DNA of 23,989 nt, from positions 1-23,989 of the forward strand of contig CAYLNH010000094.1 in NCBI GenBank assembly GCA_964384625.1, written 5' to 3'. The notes beneath the pieces were generated by a model. That model was not told where the DNA came from, did not search any database, and worked only from the letters and a program-made list of their open reading frames with translations. The translations under genes and the position numbers were made by a program. Shown here piece by piece: positions 1 through 7,005 of the stretch; positions within the stretch are counted from its first letter, which is position 1, and each line of letters begins with the position of its first letter. This DNA comes from CAYLNH01 sp964384625 (GTDB taxonomy: Bacteria > Verrucomicrobiota > Lentisphaeria > JABSQK01).

Positions 1-98
1 GAAGGAGAGGGTGGGGCCTCGCAGGGCGGGGGGAATATGGAGGGGGAAGGAGAGAGTGGGGCCTCGCAGAGCGGGTAAATGTCGGGGGGAAGGAGAGG
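1..98. repeat. G-rich imperfect direct repeats
   Basis: A 30-base segment beginning GAAGGAGAG and containing GTGGGGCCTCGCAG occurs at 1-30 and again at 46-75 with two mismatches (period 45). Its first ten bases recur at 89-98. The purine-rich strand is the plus strand. No open frame here looks like a gene. The array may continue to the left of the window. Confidence 0.6.
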
Positions 99-171
99 CA
101 GTGAAGGGAGTTGAGCGTGTGGAAGGTTGGCGGAGGCCGGGCGTGGGCGCCGGCTGGGTTTTGTGTGGGCG

Positions 172-239
172 GATGGGTTTCGCGTGAGGATGCGCTTCGC
201 GGGGGGATGCGCTTCGCGGGGGGATGCGCTTCGCGTGAG
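172..239. repeat. 17-bp tandem repeat, four units
   Basis: Units of 17 bases with consensus GATGCGCTTCGCGNGNG begin at 172, 189, 206 and 223. The first is the most diverged, with two changes in its first nine bases. The same 17-base unit also forms the end of each 114-base repeat that follows, so this short array probably shares an origin with it. There is no spacer structure as in CRISPR. Confidence 0.75.
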
Positions 240-543
240 GAAAGGGGCTCTGCCCCTTGAACCCCGCCAGGGAGCGGGTGCGCCCCCTGGACCCCCACAT
301 GATCTGCGCTTCGCGTGAGGATGCGCATCGCGTGAGGATGCGCTTCGCGTGAGGAAAGGGGCGCTGCCCCTTGAACCCCGCCAGGGAGCGGGTGCGCCCC
401 CTGGACCCCCACATGATCTGCGCTTCGCGTGAGGATGCGCATCGCGTGAGGATGCGCTTCGCGTGAGGAAAGGGGCGCTGCCCCTTGAACCCCGCCAGGG
501 AGCGGGTGCGCCCCCTGGACCCCCACATAATCTGCGCTTCGCG
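237..543. repeat. 114-bp tandem repeat with hairpins, about 2.7 copies
   Basis: Near-identical units start at 237, 351 and 465, exactly 114 bases apart; the third stops matching after about 79 bases. Differences are few: a CT/CG change near the start of unit 1 and an ATGA/ATAA change in unit 3. Each unit holds a perfect hairpin (AAGGGGC, loop GCT, GCCCCTT), a second inverted repeat (CCAGGG...CCCTGG), and in units 1 and 2 three 17-base subunits. Read on the minus strand, the first hairpin is followed by a short pyrimidine run, so it could end transcription from the mscS gene just to the right. The period is a multiple of three, which keeps a plus-strand frame open through the copies, but the resulting peptide is low-complexity and I do not call it a gene. 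Confidence 0.85.
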
Positions 544-597
544 GGGGAGGAAACTGCGCTTGACGGGAACAGGGAAACCGCGCTTCGCGCAGGTGAG

Positions 598-1671
598 CTA
601 GGGGCTGCCGCCCAGCATGTCGGAGCACTTGATGGCTTCGGCGATGGCCTGCTCGCGGGTGCGGAGGGTGACAATGCGGCGCATGATCTGGACGCGATCC
701 TCGAGTTTGTCGGTCTTTGCCAGGGCGGCTTCGAGTTCGCGGATGTTGTCGAGGAGTTCTTCCTGCTCTTTTTCGAGGAGATCCCGCTCCTGGGCTTCCT
801 CGGCTTTGTCGAACATGAGCTTCTCAGCGCCCGCAACCGAGTCTGTGATGATCATATCGGCCTCATCCTCGGTTGGCAGGATCCGCTCCTTGGCGGACAG
901 ATGCCGTTGGCTCTCGAAGACCGGCGAGACGATTTCGACGCCGGCAGAGTGCAGGCAGGCAAGCATCTGCCGTTTGAGCGCGGATCTGGCGACAATGAGG
1001 TGGCGGATTGGCGCCAGGAACCCGGCGGCCCGATAGGTGACGGCGAAGTTGCCGAGCTCGACAATCTGGACGAAGGGCTCCTTCAGTTCGGCTCTTTCCG
1101 CGGCTTGGATGAGGGCGTCTTCGACCTTTGCCAGGGGGATGTCGTAGCTCAATGAAACCGTGGCGGAGACAACGGTGCCTGAGGTGCGGATGACTGTGAC
1201 CGGATGGGTCACAAGGTAGAGGTTGGGTAAGGTGGTGAGGGTTCGGTCTTCGGTCTGGATCTCCGTATGCAGGAGTGTGCGTTCGCAGACCCGGCCGAAA
1301 TGGCTGCCGACTGTGATGAAGTCGCCGATCCGGAAGTTGTTGATGGAGCGCAGCATCAGACTGGCGAAGACGTTGGCCACGAACGTGGTGGATGACAGTG
1401 TGATGATGGCGGACAGCACCAACCCCAGGAGCGTCAGCAGTTGGACGCGGGTGCCGTCTTCAATCGGCAGGGCAATGACGAACGCCACCAGGCCGATGGC
1501 GCCGATGACCAGCATCACGATCTGCCAGCGGTAGCGTTTGCCGACGAAGCCTTCGGCTCCTTTGCGTCTGGCGACGGCGTAGCCAAGAAGGAAGAGGATC
1601 AGGGAAGTCGCCGCCGCCACGCCAAGAGCCGGAAGGCCGGCAATCAGGATTTGCTGCAGTCTCTGAAACAC
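598..1671 (-). CDS. MscS-family mechanosensitive ion channel
   Basis: Small-conductance mechanosensitive channels open under membrane tension and release solutes after osmotic downshift. The 357-residue product has three hydrophobic helices (about 8-34, 46-68 and 74-110). The third runs into the MscS beta domain, which begins NNFRIGDFITVG and includes a TLPNLYL segment near residue 147. The last 90 residues are charged and predicted to form a coiled coil, an extension beyond minimal MscS. The chosen GTG start has GGAG six bases upstream and lies about 21 bases below a candidate promoter. An in-frame GTG four codons earlier (1681-1683) would give 361 residues, but lacks a ribosome binding site and would leave a leader of only about nine bases. 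It is divergent from the metallophosphoesterase gene. The family call is firm; the paralogue group is not. Confidence 0.85.
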   Translation of the reverse strand: MFQRLQQILIAGLPALGVAAATSLILFLLGYAVARRKGAEGFVGKRYRWQIVMLVIGAIGLVAFVIALPIEDGTRVQLLTLLGLVLSAIITLSSTTFVANVFASLMLRSINNFRIGDFITVGSHFGRVCERTLLHTEIQTEDRTLTTLPNLYLVTHPVTVIRTSGTVVSATVSLSYDIPLAKVEDALIQAAERAELKEPFVQIVELGNFAVTYRAAGFLAPIRHLIVARSALKRQMLACLHSAGVEIVSPVFESQRHLSAKERILPTEDEADMIITDSVAGAEKLMFDKAEEAQERDLLEKEQEELLDNIRELEAALAKTDKLEDRVQIMRRIVTLRTREQAIAEAIKCSDMLGGSP

Positions 1672-1698
1672 GGTGAACTCCACACATCCGGTGTAGGC

Positions 1699-1728
1699 CT
1701 AATAGAACTCCGCCGGGCCGGTTTTCAA
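1699..1728 (-). promoter_or_regulatory. candidate sigma70 promoter for mscS
   Basis: Read on the minus strand, TTGAAA (1723-1728) is followed after 18 bases by TATTAG (1699-1704). The predicted transcript start near 1692 suits the GTG start at 1671 better than the one at 1683. The -10 box matches only four of six positions. Confidence 0.4.
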
Positions 1729-1831
1729 TCGTTCTCAGGTTGTGTATGGTAGCAGGCTGCGGCGCGTTCAACGGTGCTCGCCGCAGCACGGCTGGGATGC
1801 AACACGAATCATCACTGGGAAGGAAGCATTC

Positions 1832-2650
1832 ATGCCACCGGCCAGGTTCGGCATTATTACGGACACACACTATGCCCCGGTTATCCACGGCAACCGGCAT
1901 TGCGAGGACTCCCTGGACAAGATCGCCGCCGCGATCTCTCGGTTTCATGCGGCGGGCCTGGTGCTCGTCCTCAATCTCGGCGACAACCTCGGCGGCTCGC
2001 TCAACCGATACGCGGAAGAGCGTTTCGCGGCGATGGCGGCCGCGGCTTGTGGTCGTTTCGACGGCGAGCTGCGTTGGGTGCTGGGGAATCACGATGTCCA
2101 GACAATGACGAAGACCGAGTATTTCGCGGCGATCGGATTGCCGGGGCAATCGCCGTTCTATTCTTTTAACTCGCAGGGCGTGCATTTTGCCGTGCTGGAC
2201 GGTAATTGCCACGAGGACGGCCGGCCGTTCGGCAACGGCGACTTTGACTGGGAACATGCCTGGGTGGCGCCGGAACAGGTTGACTGGCTGGCTTCGGATC
2301 TGGCGGCGAACGGCGACCGCCCGGCAGTCGTGGTCTGCCATGAATGTCTGGACGAGGCCCGGACCAACGGCGTGCTGGATCCGCATGTCGTAGGGAATCG
2401 CGAAGCGGTTCGGGAGGTGATCGAAACGGCAGGCAATGTCCGTTGCGTGCTGCACGGGCATTACCACTTCGGGCGCCGGATGCTGATCAACGGCATACCG
2501 TACGTGACGTTTTCGGCCCTGGTGATCGGCGCCGGCCTGGCGAACAACGCGTTCGCGGTCTGTACGCTGCATGAGGACGGTCGGCTGGCGGTCCAGGGGC
2601 ACGGTCGGCAGGCATCGTTCGTCATCGGGCCGGGCGGCATCGAGGCGTAG
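1832..2650 (+). CDS. calcineurin-like metallophosphoesterase
   Basis: A two-metal phosphohydrolase; the substrate cannot be told from sequence. The 272-residue protein carries the full motif set in order: DTH (D11, H13), GDN (50-52), GNHD (85-88), a single His in VVCHE near residue 163, and HGHYH near 207. These are the usual Fe/Mn/Zn ligands of the family, and the arrangement resembles class III cyclic nucleotide phosphodiesterases and related enzymes. No signal peptide or membrane segment is seen, so it is probably cytoplasmic. The ATG start is preceded by AAGGA with seven bases of spacing; an open frame extends 30 codons further upstream but has no ribosome binding site and looks non-coding. 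A weak promoter-like pair, TTTTCA (1722-1727) and TATGGT (1745-1750), lies upstream. The gene stands alone between a divergent and a convergent neighbour. Confidence 0.88.
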   Translation: MPPARFGIITDTHYAPVIHGNRHCEDSLDKIAAAISRFHAAGLVLVLNLGDNLGGSLNRYAEERFAAMAAAACGRFDGELRWVLGNHDVQTMTKTEYFAAIGLPGQSPFYSFNSQGVHFAVLDGNCHEDGRPFGNGDFDWEHAWVAPEQVDWLASDLAANGDRPAVVVCHECLDEARTNGVLDPHVVGNREAVREVIETAGNVRCVLHGHYHFGRRMLINGIPYVTFSALVIGAGLANNAFAVCTLHEDGRLAVQGHGRQASFVIGPGGIEA

Positions 2651-2785
2651 CTCCACCCAGCGCGAAACGGGTTGGCGAGGCTATTCTGCTTCAGGCCACC
2701 AAGGGGTTGCGTTGAATCCGTTCCGAGAAGGACCTCGTCAGCTTACGTTGCGTGCTATTTGCCCCGTTTGCCGGGGGCTCGGGCC

Positions 2786-2824
2786 GGCAAAGAAAGCGGC
2801 CGGTGTTCCGCAGAACACCGGCCG
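2786..2824 (-). terminator. rho-independent terminator of the pil operon
   Basis: A perfect 12-bp stem (2797-2808 with 2813-2824) encloses a CGCA loop. Reading the minus strand, the stem is followed by CTTTCTTTGC, a pyrimidine-rich tail. It lies 25 bases after the pilC stop codon. It could also stop readthrough from the convergent metallophosphoesterase gene, although a run of Ts on that side is weak. Confidence 0.85.
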
Positions 2825-2848
2825 TTGGATTTCGTTCGTCGGTTCGGG

Positions 2849-4102
2849 TTACTGGCCCAACTGCTCGATCAGTTTGATCAGCGGCATGAACATGGCGAGC
2901 ACGATACCACCAATCAAGACACCCAGGATGACAATCATGAACGGCTCGATCAGCGAGGTCATGGCTTCGACCGCCATGTCGACTTCTTCCTCGTAGACCT
3001 TGGCTACGCGGTTCAGCATTTCCGGCAAGGCGCCGGTTTCTTCGCCGACCTCGATCATACTGACGACCATCACCGGGAAGACGCGGGTGGACTCCAGCGG
3101 CTTGGCCATGCCTTCACCTTCTTTGACGGCGTCATGCACCACCTGTACGGCGCGGGATACGACCTCGTTGCCGGCCGTATCACGGACGATCTGCAGGGCG
3201 CTGAGAACGGATACGCCGGATTGCATCAGCGTACCCAGCGTCGAACAGAACCGCGCCACCGCCGATTTGGTGACGAGACCGCCGAACGGGGGCATTTTGA
3301 TGGACACCAGATCGATGAAGTAGCTGCCGAATTTCGTGCGCTTGAAGATAATGAACGCCACGACGAAGGCGATGCCGCCCAACAGCGCAATCAGGAACTG
3401 GTCCTTGATGAAGTCCGACGCCGCGATGACGATACGCGTCAGCAGCGGCAGCGGTTCGTCACCGAGGAGTTCGGCGAACATCTTCTTGAACTTCGGTACG
3501 ATGAAGTACAACAGACCGCCGGTGATCAACAGGGCGATGGTCAAGACAACCACCGGATAGACCAGGGCGGACTTGACTTTGGCCTTCAAGCGCTGGGCTT
3601 TTTCCATGTACTCCGCCAGTCGGGAGAGCACCTGCTCCATGGCACCGGAGGCTTCACCGGCTTTAATCATGTTGACGTACAGACGGTCGAACGACTTGGG
3701 GTGGCCGCCGAGGGATTCGGAGAAGGTCAAACCGCCTTCGACCGAGTCGGCGACATCGCAGATGACCATACGTTCGGGGACGTTCTTGGTCTGGCGCTCC
3801 AGGGTGCGCAGGGCACGGACCAGCGGCAGGCCGGCTTCGAGCAGGGTTGCCAGCTGGCGGGTGAACTGCGTCAGCGTCCGGCGGCGCAGTTTCGGAGTAC
3901 CAAGAACAATGGTGCCGCCTTGCTTCTTCTTTTTGCGTTTCACGCCGCCGGCAGGGGCGCCGCCTTTGGCTTCCGCGATACTCGTCGGAAACAGGCCGCG
4001 TTCCTTCAGCTTGGCGTTTGCAGCGTTTTCATTCTCGGCCTCAATGCGCCCCTTTTGCTCCTTGCCTTGGGCGTCCATTGCCGAGTATTGATAGGTCGGC
4101 AT
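2849..4102 (-). CDS. pilC: type IV pilus / type II secretion inner-membrane platform protein PilC/GspF
   Basis: PilC is the polytopic inner-membrane platform that the assembly and retraction ATPases act upon. The 417-residue protein begins with the family's typical MPTYQYSAMDAQGK segment. A basic linker (KRKKKK near 55-60) follows, then two T2SSF domains (about 77-200 and 280-405), each opening with a helix of the FTRQLATLLEAG / FCSTLGTLMQSG type. Hydrophobic segments are at about 180-202, 237-253 and 387-407. The length is normal. The ATG start has AGGAGG eight bases upstream. It is the last gene of the pilB1-pilB2-pilT-pilC operon, 96 bases after pilT, and that gap holds a possible internal promoter. 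No pilin or secretin gene is in the window, so a pilus and a pseudopilus (type II secretion) role cannot be separated. Confidence 0.93.
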   Translation of the reverse strand: MPTYQYSAMDAQGKEQKGRIEAENENAANAKLKERGLFPTSIAEAKGGAPAGGVKRKKKKQGGTIVLGTPKLRRRTLTQFTRQLATLLEAGLPLVRALRTLERQTKNVPERMVICDVADSVEGGLTFSESLGGHPKSFDRLYVNMIKAGEASGAMEQVLSRLAEYMEKAQRLKAKVKSALVYPVVVLTIALLITGGLLYFIVPKFKKMFAELLGDEPLPLLTRIVIAASDFIKDQFLIALLGGIAFVVAFIIFKRTKFGSYFIDLVSIKMPPFGGLVTKSAVARFCSTLGTLMQSGVSVLSALQIVRDTAGNEVVSRAVQVVHDAVKEGEGMAKPLESTRVFPVMVVSMIEVGEETGALPEMLNRVAKVYEEEVDMAVEAMTSLIEPFMIVILGVLIGGIVLAMFMPLIKLIEQLGQ

Positions 4103-4151
4103 GCTCCGGCCCTCCTCTGTGAGGTTAGGTCAATTCCATCAGCTTGGGAAT

Positions 4152-4180
4152 ACTATACATTTCCGGCGCGGCGAACGCAA
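4152..4180 (-). promoter_or_regulatory. possible internal promoter before pilC
   Basis: On the minus strand TATAGT (4152-4157) lies 17 bases after TTGCGT (4175-4180). The -10 box is good, but the -35 box matches only half of the consensus. It sits in the one sizeable gap of the pil operon. Confidence 0.3.
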
Positions 4181-4198
4181 GGCGAACGCGACAGCGGC

Positions 4199-5260
4199 TC
4201 AGCGCGCCAGTGAGTTGATGATCTGCTGCGGGTCCTTGGACTTGGTGATCAGGTCGCCGTAGGAGATGATGCTTTGCTCGTAGAGACTCAACAGGTGGGC
4301 ATCGAGAGTGTTCATGCCGTACTTGGCGCCGGTCTGGATGTCCGAAGTGATGCGGAAGGTCTTGCCGTCGCGAATCAACGCCTGGATGGACGGGGTCTTG
4401 ATCATGATCTCGAACGCGGCGATGCGGCCGGGGCGATCCGACCGTTTCAGCAGGACCTGGGAGATGACGGCTTCCAGGCCGACAGACAGCTGGGTGCGGA
4501 TCTGTTCCTGCTGGTCGGTGGGGAAGGCGTCGACGACACGGTCAATGGTTTCGGCGGACCCGGTGGTATGCAGGGTGGCAAAGACCAGGTGGCCGGTTTC
4601 CGCCGCGGTGATGGCGGCGCCGATGGTTTCGAGGTCGCGCATCTCACCGACGAGAAAGACATCCGGGTCCTGCCGCAGGCCGCGGCGCAGGGCCTCGGCG
4701 AAGTCGGGTACATCGACGCCGATTTCGCGCTGGATGACAATGGACCGTTTGTGATGGTGGTAGAACTCGATTGGGTCCTCGATGGTGATGATGTGACAGG
4801 CTCGTTCCTGGTTGATGACGTTGATCATCGAGGCCAGGGTGGTGGATTTTCCCGAGCCGGTCGGTCCGGTGACCAGGATCAGGCCTCGCGGGCGGAACAG
4901 GAGGTCCTTGACGGCGGCCGGGAGGCCGATTTGCTCGAGGGTCATGAGATCATTCGGGATCATCCGCAGGACCATGCCGACCGAGCCTCTCTGTTTGAAG
5001 ATCGAGACGCGGAAGCGGGCTTTATCGCCGAACGCGAACCCGAAGTCGGCGCCGCCGACTTCGCGGAGCTTCTGCTGATTGACTTCCGACGTGATCGCCT
5101 TCATCAGGCGTTCGGTATCGTCGCGGTTGAGTTGTCTGGTTTCCAGTGGGAACAGGTCGCCGTTGATTCGGAGGCACGGCGGCGAGTCGACTTCGATGTG
5201 CAGGTCACTGGCGCCCTCATCCAGCACGAGCTGGAGGAGATCATTCATATCAACATCCAT
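4199..5260 (-). CDS. pilT: PilT-type retraction ATPase
   Basis: A hexameric ATPase of the secretion superfamily that, in characterised systems, powers pilus retraction and twitching. The 353-residue protein starts DVDMNDLLQLVLDEGASDLH, the classic PilT N-terminus. It has a Walker A GPTGSGKS (132-139), an Asp box IEDPIEF (160-166), Walker B VFLVGEMRD (201-209), a His box beginning HTTGSAETIDR (231), and SIQALIRDGK (291-300) where PilT carries its AIRNLIRE-type motif. It lacks the GspE N-terminal domain and the tetracysteine zinc finger of PilB. The chosen ATG has AAGGA six bases upstream and starts 25 bases after the pilB2 stop. A longer in-frame start at 5347 would overlap pilB2 and is rejected. 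PilU is an alternative, but the motif set favours PilT. Confidence 0.93.
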   Translation of the reverse strand: MDVDMNDLLQLVLDEGASDLHIEVDSPPCLRINGDLFPLETRQLNRDDTERLMKAITSEVNQQKLREVGGADFGFAFGDKARFRVSIFKQRGSVGMVLRMIPNDLMTLEQIGLPAAVKDLLFRPRGLILVTGPTGSGKSTTLASMINVINQERACHIITIEDPIEFYHHHKRSIVIQREIGVDVPDFAEALRRGLRQDPDVFLVGEMRDLETIGAAITAAETGHLVFATLHTTGSAETIDRVVDAFPTDQQEQIRTQLSVGLEAVISQVLLKRSDRPGRIAAFEIMIKTPSIQALIRDGKTFRITSDIQTGAKYGMNTLDAHLLSLYEQSIISYGDLITKSKDPQQIINSLAR

Positions 5261-5285
5261 GAGTAGTCCTTTCGTGGTAGGGACA

Positions 5286-7004
5286 TCACGTGTATTTGAT
5301 GACTTCCTCGACGGAGGTGAGACCGCCGAAGACCTTTTCGATGCCATGTTCGCGCAGGGAGCGCATGCCTTCGGCCCGCGCCTGCTGGCCGATGACCGAC
5401 GCGGCCTCGCGTTTCATGATCAAATCGCGTGTGATGCGCGAGATCGTGAACAGCTCAAACAGACCGGTCCGGCCTCTGTAGCCTGTGTTGTTGCATTCGT
5501 TGCAGCCTTCGCCGACGGCCACCATGCCTTCGCCGGCATCTTCGCGACTGATGCCCAGCGCTTTGAGCTCGGCATCGGTGACCTCGTACTCGGTCTTGCA
5601 GTACTTGCAGATCCGGCGCACGAGCCGCTGGGCGAGCACACCTTCAATGGTCGAGGTGATCAGGAACGGCTCGACGCCCATATCACTCAAGCGGGTGACG
5701 GCCGACGGCGCGTCGTTAGTGTGCAGTGTACTCAGGACCAGGTGCCCGGTGAGCGCCGCCTCGATGGAGATGCCGGCGGTTTCCAGGTCACGAATCTCGC
5801 CGACCATGATCCGGTCGGGGTCCTGCCGCAGGAAGGCTTTGAGCGCTTTGGCGAAGGTCATGCCGATGCCCTCGCGCATCTGGAGCTGAATCAGCCCTTC
5901 GATATTGTATTCGACCGGGTCTTCCGCCGTCAGCACTTTGTCTTCGATCGAGTTGATTTCCTTCAGGCAGGAATACAGGGTGGTGGTCTTGCCGGAGCCG
6001 GTCGGGCCGGTGACCAGAAAGATGCCGTTTGGTTTGTGGATGATCCGGCGGACGTCGCTCTTGATCTCGTCCGGCAGGCCAAGGGCATCGAGGTCGAGTT
6101 GAACGACGCTCTTATCGAGGACACGGAGTACGACGCTTTCGCCGTAACGCGTCGGCAGAGTGGAGACGCGCAGGTCGATTTTGCGGCCGGCGATGCGGAT
6201 TTCGATACGGCCGTCCTGCGGCCGGCGGCGTTCGGCGATGTTCAGGCCGCTGATGACCTTGACGCGGCTGATGACAGGCAGCGCCAGATGTTTCGGCGGC
6301 GGCGACATCTCGTAGAGCACGCCGTCCACGCGGTAGCGGATTTTAAATTCATCGGCAAACGGTTCGAAATGGATATCGCTGGCCTGATCTTTGACGGCCT
6401 GGTAGAGGATGACGTTCACGAACCGGACAATGGGCGTCATGTTGGCCAGATCCTCGATCTCGGCTTCGTCCAGGCGGTCGTCATCGTCCATGTCGTAGTC
6501 GGAGCCGTCGAACACACCGTCCATGCCGTCGAGCAGTTCGGTCATGTTGTCGGCGAAGGTTTCGGGGAAGAAGTGATCGATGGCGGCTTCGATATCGTCG
6601 GGTTTGGCCACCAGGATTTCGACCTGCCGGCCGAGGACCTGATAGAGTTCGTCGATCAGGCGGATATTCATGGGGTCGGCGGCGGCGACATAGAGGACCA
6701 GGTCGTCTTCACGGATCGGCATGATGGTGTACATGCGGATGACGCTCGGGTCAAATTGGGTGATGAGCTGTTCGTTGAGCTGCATCGCCTTGATGTCGAT
6801 ATATTCGGTATTCAGGTTGTCGGCGATCATCCACATGAGCTGTTCTTCTTCGACGATGCCGTAGTTATAGAGGGCCTGCCGGAATTCGATGCCCGTGCGT
6901 TCATGTTCCTCCCAGACCTCCTCCAGTTGTTCCTCATCGGCGAGGCCGGAGTCGAGGATCAGGTGCCAGACGGCACTGCTTTCAGCATCAATGTCCTGGG
7001 GCAT
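5286..7004 (-). CDS. pilB: PilB/GspE-type assembly ATPase, second copy
   Basis: An ATPase driving extension of a type IV pilus or pseudopilus. The 572-residue protein has an N-terminal MshEN/GspE-N-like domain (about 8-145), an acidic linker (DMDDDDRLDEAEIED, 171-185), then the ATPase core with ASDIHFEP (208-215), Walker A GPTGSGKT (333-340), Asp box TAEDPVEY (359-366), LRQDPD followed by Walker B IMVGEIRD (392-406) and HTND (428-431). A tetracysteine zinc site is present (C466, C469, C501, C504). Motifs and length are complete. The ATG lies one base after the stop of the upstream paralogue, with GAGGAAA as ribosome binding site inside that gene's last codons, so the two are probably translationally coupled. 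Confidence 0.93.
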   Translation of the reverse strand: MPQDIDAESSAVWHLILDSGLADEEQLEEVWEEHERTGIEFRQALYNYGIVEEEQLMWMIADNLNTEYIDIKAMQLNEQLITQFDPSVIRMYTIMPIREDDLVLYVAAADPMNIRLIDELYQVLGRQVEILVAKPDDIEAAIDHFFPETFADNMTELLDGMDGVFDGSDYDMDDDDRLDEAEIEDLANMTPIVRFVNVILYQAVKDQASDIHFEPFADEFKIRYRVDGVLYEMSPPPKHLALPVISRVKVISGLNIAERRRPQDGRIEIRIAGRKIDLRVSTLPTRYGESVVLRVLDKSVVQLDLDALGLPDEIKSDVRRIIHKPNGIFLVTGPTGSGKTTTLYSCLKEINSIEDKVLTAEDPVEYNIEGLIQLQMREGIGMTFAKALKAFLRQDPDRIMVGEIRDLETAGISIEAALTGHLVLSTLHTNDAPSAVTRLSDMGVEPFLITSTIEGVLAQRLVRRICKYCKTEYEVTDAELKALGISREDAGEGMVAVGEGCNECNNTGYRGRTGLFELFTISRITRDLIMKREAASVIGQQARAEGMRSLREHGIEKVFGGLTSVEEVIKYT

Positions 7005-7005
7005 G

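Noticed and set aside
127..318. 63-residue frame in the left repeats
   Set aside because: Made almost entirely of the 17-bp and 114-bp repeat sequence; no support for translation.
172..543. CRISPR array
   Set aside because: The units are contiguous direct repeats without unique spacers, and no cas gene is nearby.
463..1155. 230-residue plus-strand frame from the repeats across mscS
   Set aside because: It is antisense to a clear MscS gene, and its start lies in tandem repeats; the peptide is low-complexity with no family motif.
1460..2656. 398-residue minus-strand frame opposite the metallophosphoesterase gene
   Set aside because: Arginine-rich antisense shadow of a gene with a complete metallophosphoesterase motif set.
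2672..4213. 513-residue plus-strand frame opposite pilC
   Set aside because: Antisense frame kept open by GC-rich codon use; its Gln/Arg/Asp-rich composition is typical of such shadows.
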